DNA from: CAUPWF01 sp964369425
GTDB taxonomy: Bacteria; Bacillota; Clostridia; Lachnospirales; Lachnospiraceae
Assembly (NCBI GenBank): GCA_964369425.1
Contig: CAYJGW010000002.1
Coordinates: 55,261-119,260, forward strand
DNA: 64,000 nt
Direction of reading: 5' to 3'
In this document: piece by piece, positions 46,301 to 55,102 of the stretch
Layout of the letters: the number at the start of each line of letters is the position of its first letter
How positions within the stretch are numbered: the first letter of the stretch is position 1
Position numbers and translations under genes: made by a program
The notes under the pieces: generated by a model
Told to the model about the DNA's origin: nothing
The model's input: only the letters and a program-made list of their open reading frames with translations
Databases searched by the model: none

Positions 46301-47176
46301 ATGGATATGTTGATGACAGTTATAGAACAAGGCTTAATATATGGAATACTAGGGCTTGGCGTATATATTACTTATAAAATATTGGATTTTCCAGATTTGA
46401 CAGTGGATGGAAGTTTTCCCCTTGGTGCAGCGGTGACTGCTACTTTAATCACACAGGGAGTAAACCCATATCTTACACTTTTGGCATCCTTTGCAGTAGG
46501 AGTGCTAGCGGGAATATGCACAGGTCTTATCCATGTGAAATGCAAAGTGAGAGATTTATTATCCGGAATCATTATGATGACAGCGTTATGGTCAATCAAT
46601 TTATATATTGCAGGTACTTCGAATGTACCATTGTTTTCACAAGAGACAATTTTTAAAAATGAATTTTTGACGGATGTATTTGGGGATAACTCCTATGTTA
46701 CACTAGGCATTATTGTGGTTATCACACTTCTTTGTAAGGTGTTATTAGATTTATTCTTGCGAACAAAATCCGGTTTTTTACTTCGCGCAGTGGGCGACAA
46801 TCCTGCACTAGTGACCTCCTTAGGAAAAGATCAGGGAAATGTAAAGATATTAGGGCTTGCAATATCAAACGGGTTAGTAAGTTTGGCTGGATGTATTTTT
46901 GCACAAGAGCAGCGTGTGTTTGAGATATCAATGGGTACTGGTGCCATTGTTATTGGGCTTGCAAGTGTCATCATTGGAACTAGTTTATTTAAAAATTTAA
47001 GCATATTAAAGGCTACAACAGCGGTATTAATCGGTTCAATTATATACAAAGGGTGTGTGGCAATAGCGATTAAACAGTTTGAACCACAGAGTATGAAAAT
47101 GATTACTGCAGTGTTGTTCTTGGTTATTTTGGTAATCAGTATGGATCGAAAGAAGAAGGTGAAAAAGAATGCTTGA
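46301..47176 (+). CDS. trpY: tryptophan ABC transporter permease
   Basis: A 291-residue permease of the branched-chain-type (LivH-like, COG4120) superfamily, with about eight hydrophobic segments. It has the N-terminal VYITYKILDFPDLTVDGSFPLGAA and the cytoplasmic loop LLRAVGDNPALVTSLG, which usually contacts the ATPase. The C-terminal half has ASVIIGTSLFKNLSILKATTA. It overlaps the ATPase gene by 8 nt. The protein should import tryptophan with TrpX and TrpZ under the Trp T-box. Confidence 0.88.
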   Translation: MDMLMTVIEQGLIYGILGLGVYITYKILDFPDLTVDGSFPLGAAVTATLITQGVNPYLTLLASFAVGVLAGICTGLIHVKCKVRDLLSGIIMMTALWSINLYIAGTSNVPLFSQETIFKNEFLTDVFGDNSYVTLGIIVVITLLCKVLLDLFLRTKSGFLLRAVGDNPALVTSLGKDQGNVKILGLAISNGLVSLAGCIFAQEQRVFEISMGTGAIVIGLASVIIGTSLFKNLSILKATTAVLIGSIIYKGCVAIAIKQFEPQSMKMITAVLFLVILVISMDRKKKVKKNA

Positions 47177-47942
47177 GTTAAAGAAAATTAATAAGTATTA
47201 TAATCCAGGAACTGTAAATGAAATGTGTCTGTTTGAAGATTTTGATTTGAAGGTAGCACAAGGAGAATTTGTCTCAGTTGTAGGAAGCAATGGTTCGGGA
47301 AAGACTTCAATGCTCAATATTATCTGTGGAAGTATTCCGGTAGATTCGGGACAGATTTTGATTCAGAATCACGATATCTCAAAAGAGAAAGAATATCTGC
47401 GAAATCGTAGAATCGGTAGAGTGTATCAGAACCCAGCAATGGGAACTTGTGAGAGTATGACCATTCTAGAAAACATGTCATTGGCTGATAATAAAGGAAA
47501 ACTATATGGGCTTTCTAGAGGAATTAACAGGGGAAGAAAAGAGTACTATAAAGAGAGTTTAAGCCAGTTGAATTTAGGACTAGAAGATAAATTAGATGTA
47601 AAAGTTGGATCACTTTCAGGTGGTCAAAGGCAAGCGATGGCACTTTTGATGTCAACACTTACACCGATTGAGTTTTTAATACTCGATGAACATACAGCAG
47701 CCTTAGATCCAAAGACAGCAGAAATCATTATGGAATTGACAGATAAGATTGTAAAACAGAAGAAATTAACCACAATCATGGTAACGCACAATCTTCGCTA
47801 TGCAGTAGATTATGGGAATCGCCTTCTTATGCTGCATCAAGGAAAGTGTATTATGGATAAAGCAAATGAAGAGAAGAATGCTATAAATATCGATGATATT
47901 TTAGGTAAATTTAATGCAATCAGTATAGAATGTGGAAATTAA
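47169..47942 (+). CDS. trpZ: tryptophan ABC transporter ATPase
   Basis: The 257-residue ATPase has Walker A GSNGSGKTS near residue 39, the signature SLSGGQRQA near 146, Walker B FLILDEHTAALDP near 168 (with E then H after the aspartate), and the switch histidine in VTHNLRYA. It overlaps trpY by 8 nt and ends the operon at a strong bidirectional terminator. The family (COG1101) is linked to the LivH-like permeases of this transporter type. It uses ATP to drive TrpY. Confidence 0.9.
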   Translation: MLELKKINKYYNPGTVNEMCLFEDFDLKVAQGEFVSVVGSNGSGKTSMLNIICGSIPVDSGQILIQNHDISKEKEYLRNRRIGRVYQNPAMGTCESMTILENMSLADNKGKLYGLSRGINRGRKEYYKESLSQLNLGLEDKLDVKVGSLSGGQRQAMALLMSTLTPIEFLILDEHTAALDPKTAEIIMELTDKIVKQKKLTTIMVTHNLRYAVDYGNRLLMLHQGKCIMDKANEEKNAINIDDILGKFNAISIECGN

Positions 47943-47959
47943 AATAAACGAACATAAAA

Positions 47960-47998
47960 AGGAACCTTTTCATCAGTTGGGAAAGGTTCCTTTTTTGA
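47960..47998. terminator. bidirectional terminator between trpZ and the ABC permease gene
   Basis: GGAACCTTTTC pairs with GGAAAGGTTCC around an eight-base loop. T-runs follow on the plus strand (TTTTTT) and on the minus strand (TTTTTATG). Confidence 0.85.
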
Positions 47999-48004
47999 AT
48001 GCAA

Positions 48005-50449
48005 TTATAGCCGAATTCGTTCTATTAAACTTTCCTTCTGAGAAATGCGACTTAAGAGAAGTGAAAGGAGGGCTTGAGTTACAAATAGTACGATGCAGAT
48101 GAATAGAGTAATCTCAATAGGATAATGATAGTTTGTAATATTAAACATATGATTCGCCTTAGCAAATAAATAAACAGGATATCCAAGCAAACTGCCAATA
48201 CCAATTGTGAAAATTGCAGTGGCTAAAGTATAGAACAATCCTTCTAACTGTAGCACATGCTTTAATTGCCTCTGTGTCATTCCAAGAGCTTGGAGCATGG
48301 CAAATTCCTTCTTTCGAATATTAACACTATGTATCATGGTGTTAATCATATTCATAATACAGATTAAACTTAAAATACCAAGAAATGTATAGGAACCTAT
48401 TTTCGTAAAGTTAAGCGACTGATTCCATGTGTCGTACTCGTCTTGCCAAGTGCGAAGGCCAAGAATAGGTGAATTATCAAGCAATTGTATAATTTGATCT
48501 TCAAGTTCTTGGTTGTGATTTTCATCCGCATAAACTAGGAGACTATAGTTAATATTATCTGCAGTAAGAGAGGAAAGACCCTCTTCGGTCGATAAAAGCA
48601 TAGAGTAATAAGAAAAGCCATGACTATATTCTCCGATTGCAGCTATTTCCACTGTATGCGTTTCTGCGCTATCTTTTATCGAAATAAGGATTTCATCACC
48701 TATGGATAAATCGGGATACCACTTTAGATAATTGGCATCTAAGATGACTTTTTTACCGGAATGTAATTCTTCGTAAGTGATTGATCCCTCTACAATACCA
48801 TCAAGTAGCTCTTTTTCGAACTCTTTTGGATAGCCTGAAAGACTAATTAGTTCATCTGGAAAAGCATCAGACAGTGCATTTACTTGAGTGAGGGTTACCA
48901 CATCCTTCACAGTATCAAGTGAAGATATCGATTCTATAAATTCAGCATTCAAAGGATTATTCTTTATAATTTGGTTCCAGGCCCTCTCAGGATATTCTTG
49001 ATTTTGCTCTTCGGGAGTCAGTAAAATCTGATATTGACTCAAGATACTTGAGTTTGCACTTTCTAAAGGATTGGCACAAGAGAGAACAGTTGCAATTACC
49101 ATTAAAAAAATACCAGTGATACACATAGATAAAACGGTGAGGAAGGTGCGTTTTTTATTTTGTTTTAAATGTAGTATTGCTAAATGATGCAAACGAATAT
49201 CAGATAGACTATTTCTGGACTTCTTCTTTGTAGGTTTTTCTTCTTGAAAGCGAATTGCTTCTATATCAGAGATGGATCCAACTACTTTCATGGGGTGTAA
49301 CAAAGCTAGGAAAATAGTTGTAAATGAAATGAATACGGCGATACCATAAATCCAACCATGGAATAGAGTAAGTTTTCCGTCATTCATCAAATCTATAATT
49401 TTTTGTACAAAGGTGTTGTTTTCCTTCATTAAATCTAGCATCAGTATGAAAATAGAGGGAGATAGGAAAGTGGCGAGTATCAGTCCGATAGGGACTGCGA
49501 TACATCCGATAAATAAGCCTTCTTTTAGTACGATGCTTCTAAGTTGTCCTTTAGTGGCACCAAGAGATTTTAGTTTGCCAAAGGATCGAATTTGTTCACT
49601 CATACCGATATAATAGATGCTGTAAGTGGTGATTATACCTGCAAAAATAACAATGACCATAATAGCGATGATAGTAGGAATGAATAGCGGATCTACATAG
49701 TTGGCGAATAAGTATTCGCTATTGATTGCAGTATCAGCTTCAGAAATATGAAATTGGGAACCAATTTCATAGATGATGGCTTCAATTTCCTCGGTAGTAG
49801 CATCGTCTGGAGCAGTGGTTTGGAGAAGAAATCGGTAGGTTCTCTGATTGCTAGATAAGTGAGTCTCTAAAAAATTCTTTGATACTAACATAGTATAGGC
49901 GTGAGATTCTGACGTCTCCTGGGGGGGGGATAAAAATCCTGAAATAGTAAAGGTTTCTTCTTTTGTGAGGATTAACCCATCGCCTGTAATCAATTGATAA
50001 GGTAAAGTAATAGAATCACCAATAGTAGCAGTGATACCTAACTGTTCTAACATACTCTGGGAGACCGCAACTTCTTTTTCACTGCTTGGATAATCTCCTT
50101 CAAAAAGAGAAAGTTTATACATGGATTGCCCAAGTTCATCAAGGTATATGAAGGTAGCATCAAGTACAACATCGTCTAGAATTGCAACATCGCTTCTAAG
50201 TCCATAGGAATCAATATTATGGTGGGCTGCAAGCTTTGAGACTGTTTCTTCGTCTACTTGGCGGAATAAACCATGCCAAGTGGGATAAAGTTCATTGATT
50301 GCAGCAAATTGACTGGTGATAATATTTGTTCCAAGTGTGGGAATGAGAAAAAGTAAAAGAGTAGTGAGAGTAATGGCAATGCCAATTAAAATGTTTTTAC
50401 TTTTTTGGTATCTCATATTAGATAAGGCAACAGTAGTTGTCATTTTCAT
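48005..50449 (-). CDS. FtsX-like ABC permease of a two-component-linked exporter
   Basis: The 814-residue protein has the two-FtsX-domain layout: one N-terminal helix, a large outside domain (about 50-260), three helices, a central charged loop, then a second helix, outside domain (about 455-670) and three final helices. FtsX signatures are FGKLKSLGATKGQLRSIVLKEG and FAMLQALGMTQRQLKHVLQLEG. Such permeases work with MacB/LolD-type ATPases to export or detoxify peptides and lipids. It overlaps the ATPase gene by 4 nt. A run of nine C occurs within codons for LSPPQ (49921-49929), a possible slippage tract. Substrate unknown. Confidence 0.88.
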   Translation of the reverse strand: MKMTTTVALSNMRYQKSKNILIGIAITLTTLLLFLIPTLGTNIITSQFAAINELYPTWHGLFRQVDEETVSKLAAHHNIDSYGLRSDVAILDDVVLDATFIYLDELGQSMYKLSLFEGDYPSSEKEVAVSQSMLEQLGITATIGDSITLPYQLITGDGLILTKEETFTISGFLSPPQETSESHAYTMLVSKNFLETHLSSNQRTYRFLLQTTAPDDATTEEIEAIIYEIGSQFHISEADTAINSEYLFANYVDPLFIPTIIAIMVIVIFAGIITTYSIYYIGMSEQIRSFGKLKSLGATKGQLRSIVLKEGLFIGCIAVPIGLILATFLSPSIFILMLDLMKENNTFVQKIIDLMNDGKLTLFHGWIYGIAVFISFTTIFLALLHPMKVVGSISDIEAIRFQEEKPTKKKSRNSLSDIRLHHLAILHLKQNKKRTFLTVLSMCITGIFLMVIATVLSCANPLESANSSILSQYQILLTPEEQNQEYPERAWNQIIKNNPLNAEFIESISSLDTVKDVVTLTQVNALSDAFPDELISLSGYPKEFEKELLDGIVEGSITYEELHSGKKVILDANYLKWYPDLSIGDEILISIKDSAETHTVEIAAIGEYSHGFSYYSMLLSTEEGLSSLTADNINYSLLVYADENHNQELEDQIIQLLDNSPILGLRTWQDEYDTWNQSLNFTKIGSYTFLGILSLICIMNMINTMIHSVNIRKKEFAMLQALGMTQRQLKHVLQLEGLFYTLATAIFTIGIGSLLGYPVYLFAKANHMFNITNYHYPIEITLFICIVLFVTQALLSLLLSRISQKESLIERIRL
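49921..49929 (-). repeat. nine-base poly-C tract inside the ABC permease gene
   Basis: The minus strand reads TCC CCC CCC CAG at this site (S-P-P-Q). Nine identical G/C bases are exceptional in this AT-rich DNA, where glycine and proline codons normally end in A. A one-base change would break the 814-codon gene near codon 175. Confidence 0.85.
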
Positions 50450-51120
50450 GATTGACTCACCGCCTTCCCATCTTCGATGACGATGACTTCATCAGCCATT
50501 TGGGCAATAGAGTGATCATGGGTAATCATTACGAGGGTTTGTCCGTAGGTTTCTACACATGTTTTCAACAGTTGAATGACATCCAATTCCGTCTTGGAGT
50601 CCAGGTTTCCAGTAGGTTCATCAGCCAGTATCAAAGCAGGAGAAGAGGCAAGTGCTCTTGCGATAGCAACTCTTTGTTTTTGTCCACCAGAAAGGGTAGA
50701 AGGCATGGAATCTTTCTTATCGATCAATTGGATATGATTTAAGATATCCAAAATTTTTTGTTTGTTTATTTTTTTTCCAGAAAGTCCAAGTGGCAGTACA
50801 ATATTTTCCCATACAGTCAAAGAAGGAATTAAGTTATAGTCTTGAAAGATGAATCCGATTTTACAACGACGAAATTTAGCTAAGTTATCTCCTTTTAACA
50901 CGCATAAATCTTGATTTTCTATCAAAATTTGTCCCGAATCTGGTGTATCGAGACCTCCTAATAAATGGAGCAAGGTAGATTTTCCAGAGCCAGAACGCCC
51001 TACTATAGCAGTGAATTTTCCGCGTTTGATAGATAAAGAAGTATTATCGACTGCTTTTACAATAGTGTCACCCACTTTATAATGTTTTACTAAATTTTGC
51101 ATTGTTACGATTGGTTTCAT
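50446..51120 (-). CDS. ABC ATPase (MacB/LolD/BceA-like)
   Basis: This 224-residue ATPase has Walker A GRSGSGKST near residue 40, GLDTPDSGQ, the signature TLSGGQKQRVAIARAL near 145 and Walker B LILADEPTGNLDSKT near 168, typical of the MacB/LolD/BceA subfamily. The start sits after AAGGAG. The preceding 94-bp gap holds direct repeats that may bind the response regulator. It forms an exporter with the FtsX permease gene immediately downstream. The pairing with a two-component system is characteristic of bacitracin/lantibiotic detoxification modules. Confidence 0.9.
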   Translation of the reverse strand: MKPIVTMQNLVKHYKVGDTIVKAVDNTSLSIKRGKFTAIVGRSGSGKSTLLHLLGGLDTPDSGQILIENQDLCVLKGDNLAKFRRCKIGFIFQDYNLIPSLTVWENIVLPLGLSGKKINKQKILDILNHIQLIDKKDSMPSTLSGGQKQRVAIARALASSPALILADEPTGNLDSKTELDVIQLLKTCVETYGQTLVMITHDHSIAQMADEVIVIEDGKAVSQS

Positions 51121-51173
51121 AGATTATTCTCCTTGATGTTTAGATTTTGTACTCTCATCATAACAAAAGGATA

Positions 51174-51211
51174 TTACAAAATCCTTACAAGTAGTATTAC
51201 AGTTTTGTAAT
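51174..51211. promoter_or_regulatory. candidate response-regulator binding repeats before the ABC genes
   Basis: TTACA occurs at 51174, 51185 and 51197, spaced 11 and 12 bp. The last forms the palindrome ATTACAGTTTTGTAAT (51196-51211). The phasing fits an OmpR-family regulator binding one face of the helix, upstream of the ABC ATPase start (minus strand). Confidence 0.5.
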
Positions 51212-51214
51212 GTT

Positions 51215-52261
51215 CTAACAAGGAAAAGTAATCTGGAAGGTGGTACCTTTTGGGGGACGTGGCATTGCTTGGATGATTGCGTTTTGTTCCAGTAGAAGTT
51301 TTCGTGCTAGATAGAGGCCAATGCCAACACCATCAGCAGAAAGTTGCGCGGCACTGCGTCCACGATAGAATCGATGATATATCTTGTGGAGTTCATCAGG
51401 AGCGATACCGATACCTTCATCTGTTATCTTGATAATTATCCAATTGGGAATTTTTATAGTTTCAATTTGAATTCTAGTGTACGAAGGTGAGTATTTAATT
51501 GCATTTTCTAGGATATTACAAAATATTTGACTAGTCCATTTTGAATCATGAAGTACTTGTGCGTCATTCATTACATTGATATCTAGTTCAATGTGCTTTT
51601 CGTGGGCTTTCATAAATATATGTGAAATAGATTCGGAAAGCGTTTCTTTTATGCTTGCTTTTTCTTTTTTTAAATGAATTAATCCATCTTCTAGTTGTGA
51701 TAGTTTCATCAATTCTTCGATGAGGGATTCCAATCGATGCAATTCTTTGTTTTGACGCATTTGAAATTCTTGCTGTTCTTGAAAAGAGAGGCTATCATCG
51801 TGAGCTAATTCATGGCAGAGTTTTAGAGAAGCAAACGGAGTCTTGAGTTGATGAGCAATATCAGATAACAAACCTTTTGTATTGGATTCTTCTTCTACAA
51901 GTTCTTCATTTATTTGCAAAGTGTGCAATAATTCTTCTTTGGTAAGTTCCAGTGTAGTTTCAACACTTGTTATTTCTTTGCACTTAGAGTGATTCAAACA
52001 TTGCAGTAGAAAGTAAATACTAAAAGCGTAAAGAAATAGAATTAAAAGATAGAGAACGATAATTATTAGATAAGATTCTTCTTTATAATGAGAAAAACTA
52101 TTTGCCATTATATCACTTAACTCAGGATAAATGGCAGTAAGTTCTGTTTCTAATAAAACATATTGGTTATAGAGAAAAAATAATAATCCGAAAAATAAAA
52201 GAGAGAAAGAAAGGAGGAACAACAGGATAAGAGTTATTGTTTTTTTACTGGTTCTGTCCAT
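51215..52261 (-). CDS. sensor histidine kinase
   Basis: The 348-residue kinase has two membrane helices (about 8-31 and 64-88) with a 30-residue outside loop, close to the intramembrane-sensing type. The phospho-acceptor is in the H box DIAHQLKTPFASL (His137). The N box is CNILENAIKYSP, and the G boxes include DEGIGIAPDE and VGIGLYLARKL. It overlaps the response regulator gene by 28 nt, so they are coupled. The short sensor loop suggests it responds with the help of the linked ABC transporter rather than by binding ligand directly; that is inference. Confidence 0.92.
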   Translation of the reverse strand: MDRTSKKTITLILLFLLSFSLLFFGLLFFLYNQYVLLETELTAIYPELSDIMANSFSHYKEESYLIIIVLYLLILFLYAFSIYFLLQCLNHSKCKEITSVETTLELTKEELLHTLQINEELVEEESNTKGLLSDIAHQLKTPFASLKLCHELAHDDSLSFQEQQEFQMRQNKELHRLESLIEELMKLSQLEDGLIHLKKEKASIKETLSESISHIFMKAHEKHIELDINVMNDAQVLHDSKWTSQIFCNILENAIKYSPSYTRIQIETIKIPNWIIIKITDEGIGIAPDELHKIYHRFYRGRSAAQLSADGVGIGLYLARKLLLEQNAIIQAMPRPPKGTTFQITFPC

Positions 52262-52908
52262 ATATATCCAAGCCCCCTTACGTTTGAAATAGAATTTGTA
52301 CCTAATTTACTTTTTAAACGACTGATATTTACCGTTACAGTGCTTTGGTCTACAAATAAACCTTCATGTCCCCAGACTTGGTCTAGAATGGTATCCTTAG
52401 AAATAATCTGTCCTGGATTTTCTAAGAAGAAGCGCAAGAGTAGAAATTCCGTTTTGCTTAAAGGGAGGATAGCACCATTTAATGTAGTTTCTAAAGTATT
52501 GAGATTAAGAATCAAGCTATTACAAGATAGGGTGGTAGGGGAAGATGGACTCAAACGACGCAGTAAAGCATGGACTTTTGAGAGAAGAATATTAACAGAA
52601 AACGGTTTAGTCATGTAATCATCTGCTCCAGTATCATACCCGTTTATGATGTTAATCTCTTCGTTTAAAGCAGTTAGATAAATGAGGAAAGCATCACTAG
52701 ATTCTCGGACGAATTGTCCGAAATCTAGACCGCTTCCATCAGGTAAGGTAATATCACTAATGACCATGTCCACTGGTGTAGTGAACCAATGTACTTTTGC
52801 TTCTTTGATAGAAGTAGCAGAAAGTACATGAAAGCCTTCTTTCTTTAATTTCAAAGCAATTCCATGATTTAGTGAGATGTCATCTTCAAGTAAAAGTATT
52901 GTATTCAT
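52234..52908 (-). CDS. OmpR/PhoB-family response regulator
   Basis: A 224-residue regulator with a receiver domain (acid pocket EDD at residues 8-10, phospho-acceptor Asp52 in VISDITLPDGSG, conserved K in TKPFS) and a C-terminal winged helix with QIISKDTILDQVWGHEG and SRLKSKLGTNSISNVRGLGY. An upstream TTG at 52923 is possible, but the ATG at 52908 follows AAAGGG. The start lies only 21 nt after the thiE stop, with no terminator between. It probably activates the ABC genes through the repeats at 51174-51211. Confidence 0.92.
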   Translation of the reverse strand: MNTILLLEDDISLNHGIALKLKKEGFHVLSATSIKEAKVHWFTTPVDMVISDITLPDGSGLDFGQFVRESSDAFLIYLTALNEEINIINGYDTGADDYMTKPFSVNILLSKVHALLRRLSPSSPTTLSCNSLILNLNTLETTLNGAILPLSKTEFLLLRFFLENPGQIISKDTILDQVWGHEGLFVDQSTVTVNISRLKSKLGTNSISNVRGLGYIWTEPVKKQ

Positions 52909-52929
52909 AAGCAGCCCTTTCAAAGAGGA

Positions 52930-53577
52930 TTAATGATTGAATTTGATATTAGGAATAGTAGCTTTTACTTTTTCAACGAGTTCCTTTGTTGCAAGAGCAG
53001 GATTCGTTGCTTTCATGATTGCAGATACGACAGCAATACCATCGATAGGGCTATCTTTGAGCACATCGATGTTGTCTTTAGTGAGTCCACCTATTGCAAC
53101 TACTGGAATAGGAATGGATTTACATATTTGATTGAGTACTGCAACATCAGTTAATACAGTTACCACCTTAGTTGTGGTTGGGTAAATCGCACCAGTCCCA
53201 ACATAATCAGCACCATCTTGATAGGCTTTGATTGCATTTTCTACAGTTTTTGCAGTGGCACCTACGATTTTGTCTTTGCCTAAAAGTTTTCGAGCATAGG
53301 AAACAGGTATGTCATTGGCACCTACATGAACACCGCTAGCATCAATTGCCAAAGCTATGTCGATCCTGTCATCGATAATAAGTGGGACGTCGTACTGATC
53401 CGAAATATGCTTTACTTTGAGCGCAAGTTCTAAATACTCGCGACCGTTATCTGTTTTTTCACGAAGTTGAAGAAGGGTTATTCCGGATTTACAAGCTTCT
53501 TCAATGGTTTTTAAAAAGCTATCTTCTGTATGATAAGTACTGTCAGATACTAAGTATAATGAGATGTCAAATTTCAT
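52930..53577 (-). CDS. thiE: thiamine-phosphate synthase
   Basis: ThiE joins HMP-PP and thiazole phosphate to thiamine phosphate. The 215-residue TIM barrel shows LYLVSDSTYH, LLQLREKTDNGREYLE (near 33), LIIDDRIDIALAIDASGVHVGANDIP (with the DR and GVH motifs near 65-90), the metal-binding region and VAIGGLTKDNI near 163. It overlaps thiM by 4 nt. With ThiM it gives a salvage path from hydroxyethylthiazole. No HMP synthase (ThiC) or ThiD is in this window. Confidence 0.95.
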   Translation of the reverse strand: MKFDISLYLVSDSTYHTEDSFLKTIEEACKSGITLLQLREKTDNGREYLELALKVKHISDQYDVPLIIDDRIDIALAIDASGVHVGANDIPVSYARKLLGKDKIVGATAKTVENAIKAYQDGADYVGTGAIYPTTTKVVTVLTDVAVLNQICKSIPIPVVAIGGLTKDNIDVLKDSPIDGIAVVSAIMKATNPALATKELVEKVKATIPNIKFNH

Positions 53578-54377
53578 AAGGTTACTTCCTTTATCTTTAT
53601 TTTATTTCTGATTTGCTCTTCGTTTATTGTACAAAAATTATCTAATAAATTCAAGCGAAAACTGCCAGTTCCTTTTTCTGTTAGAGCCAGTTCTCCGCAA
53701 ATTCCCATAATAACGGTAGCAAGTATACTTGCTTCTAAAGGAAAACCATGAGTTAGATAAGTGGCAATCGTTACATTTAGCATACATCCAGTTCCAGTGA
53801 CGCGACTAAGCATAGGGACTCCATTTTCTATAATATAAGCAGTCTTTTTATATAAAACCAAATCCTCAACCCCAGAAGCGACAATTACACAATTGTTATG
53901 GAATGAAAAATCGGAAAGTGCTTGTAGTAAGTTAGTGTTAATCGTGTCATCAGCAGACGCATCTACCCCTAAAGAATTGGTTGGCATTCCGATGAGAGAT
54001 TTTAATTCCGATAAATTTCCTTTTACAACTTTAGGGTGACAAGTTTCGATATATTTTTTTGCGAGTTCCATACGCAAAGAACTACAACTGACACCTACGA
54101 TATCAATGATGGAGGGAATATTATTAGTATCTGCAGTTACACCAGATATAAGGATGGACTCCATTCTTGCATCAGTAATATTTCCAAGATTGACAGCAAG
54201 TGCAGCAGCAGTTTTGGTGATTTCAGATACTTCTTTTGGGTGTTCTGCCATAATAGGCTTTCCGCCAAGTGCTAATACTACATTAGCACAATCGTTGATA
54301 GAGATAGGATTGGTAATGCAGTGAATAAGCGGCGAGTCTGAAAAACTATTTTTTAGTTGAATAATTTTATTTATCAT
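53574..54377 (-). CDS. thiM: hydroxyethylthiazole kinase
   Basis: ThiM phosphorylates the thiazole alcohol for thiamine salvage. The 267-residue ribokinase-like protein has SPLIHCITNPISINDCANVV near residue 15, GGKPIMAEHPKEV near 40, VKGNLSEL near 115 and the catalytic region RVTGTGCMLNVTIATYL near 190 (GTGC, anion hole and Cys). It overlaps thiW by 11 nt and thiE by 4 nt, in one operon controlled by the leader at 54895-55182. Confidence 0.95.
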   Translation of the reverse strand: MINKIIQLKNSFSDSPLIHCITNPISINDCANVVLALGGKPIMAEHPKEVSEITKTAAALAVNLGNITDARMESILISGVTADTNNIPSIIDIVGVSCSSLRMELAKKYIETCHPKVVKGNLSELKSLIGMPTNSLGVDASADDTINTNLLQALSDFSFHNNCVIVASGVEDLVLYKKTAYIIENGVPMLSRVTGTGCMLNVTIATYLTHGFPLEASILATVIMGICGELALTEKGTGSFRLNLLDNFCTINEEQIRNKIKIKEVTL

Positions 54378-54894
54378 ATATTGTGGTTCCTAAACTTTGT
54401 TGAAATTTTTGTAACATTCCTGATTTTTTTAGTGTCCCTAGGAAGAGGTAGGCTACGAATCCACCCATTAATGTTGCGCCTAAAAACATTGGAACATAGA
54501 AGAATACAGTGAGTCCTTCATATCCTACAAGATAAGTCATGACAGGATAGGAGACAAGTGCACCTATAATCCCAGTTCCAATAACTTCTCCGATTACAGC
54601 GAATATAATCTTTCCTTTTGAGGCGCGGTATAATACACCAGAAAGAAATGCCCCAAATATAGCACCAGTTAGAGCTAGAGGGGGAATGCCCATTAAAATC
54701 ATGCGAATAATTCCGATTAACGTTGCACAAAGAAGGGAATACCAAGGCCCTAGTAAAACAGAGCAGACAATATTGACTAAGTGTGCCGTTGGGCACATTC
54801 CTTCGACGCGTAGTAATGGAGAAATCACGACTCCGATTGCGACCATCATAGAGAGTAGAACCATTTTAAAAACCGAACTTTTTTGATTGTACAT
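54367..54894 (-). CDS. thiW: ThiW, putative ECF S component for a thiamine precursor
   Basis: ThiW is a membrane S component for an ECF importer, proposed by genomic context to take up the thiazole precursor; the pairing with ThiM supports this. The 175-residue protein has about five hydrophobic segments and family sequences such as LLRVEGMCPTAHLVNIVCSV and LLGPWYSLLCATLIGIIRM. An in-frame ATG at 54912 is itself part of the ribosome binding region; AAGGAG (54904-54909) lies nine bases before the ATG at 54894, so I use that. Upstream lies a complex TPP leader. The EcfAAT module is not in the window. Confidence 0.9.
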   Translation of the reverse strand: MYNQKSSVFKMVLLSMMVAIGVVISPLLRVEGMCPTAHLVNIVCSVLLGPWYSLLCATLIGIIRMILMGIPPLALTGAIFGAFLSGVLYRASKGKIIFAVIGEVIGTGIIGALVSYPVMTYLVGYEGLTVFFYVPMFLGATLMGGFVAYLFLGTLKKSGMLQKFQQSLGTTIYDK

Positions 54895-54928
54895 AAATAA
54901 AAACTCCTTCATTATTAAATTTAGTTTA

Positions 54929-54981
54929 GTTCGGTCGAAGTTTACGCTTACTTCCTCTCAATCTGAAACACAGACTCCCAT
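54929..54981 (-). ncRNA. 5' half of a TPP aptamer next to thiW
   Basis: On the minus strand, GGGAGTCTGTG, CAGATTGAGAGGAAGT, AACTTCGACC align with the 5' part of the complete aptamer upstream (GGGAGCTTGTG, CAGGCTGAGAGTAAGT, AACTTAGACCC). The conserved CTGAGA is TTGAGA. The pyrophosphate-sensing 3' half (ACCTGATTTGG, ATAATGCCAACG) is missing; the sequence turns into GAACTAAACTAAATTT before the AAGGAG site. Confidence 0.75.
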
Positions 54982-54989
54982 CGCTATAT

Positions 54990-55044
54990 AAAAACTTTAT
55001 CAAGATATTAGGGCGCTCCCCCTCCTATCTTTGGTAGGATAAAG
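54990..55044 (-). terminator. second hairpin with T-run in the thi leader
   Basis: On the minus strand CTTTATC and GATAAAG enclose an inner AAGATA/TATCTT and GGG/CCC stem and are followed by TTTTTATAT. It could be a second terminator or an alternative structure between the full and half aptamers. Confidence 0.45.
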
Positions 55045-55057
55045 ATATTGTTTTAAT

Positions 55058-55087
55058 AAATAAGGCTGTGTCGATAAAGACACAGCC
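55058..55087 (-). terminator. expression-platform terminator of the thiWME TPP riboswitch
   Basis: GGCTGTGTC and GACACAGCC form a perfect 9-bp stem around a six-base loop on the minus strand, followed by TTATTTATT. It directly follows the aptamer. Confidence 0.75.
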
Positions 55088-55102
55088 AAAAGTTTTGTAT
55101 AG

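Noticed and set aside
54995..55044. Another known riboswitch class in the thi leader
   Set aside because: I compared the AGGAGGGGGAGCGCCC hairpin by eye with SAM, cobalamin, preQ1, fluoride and THF motifs and saw no convincing match; it is kept only as a possible terminator.
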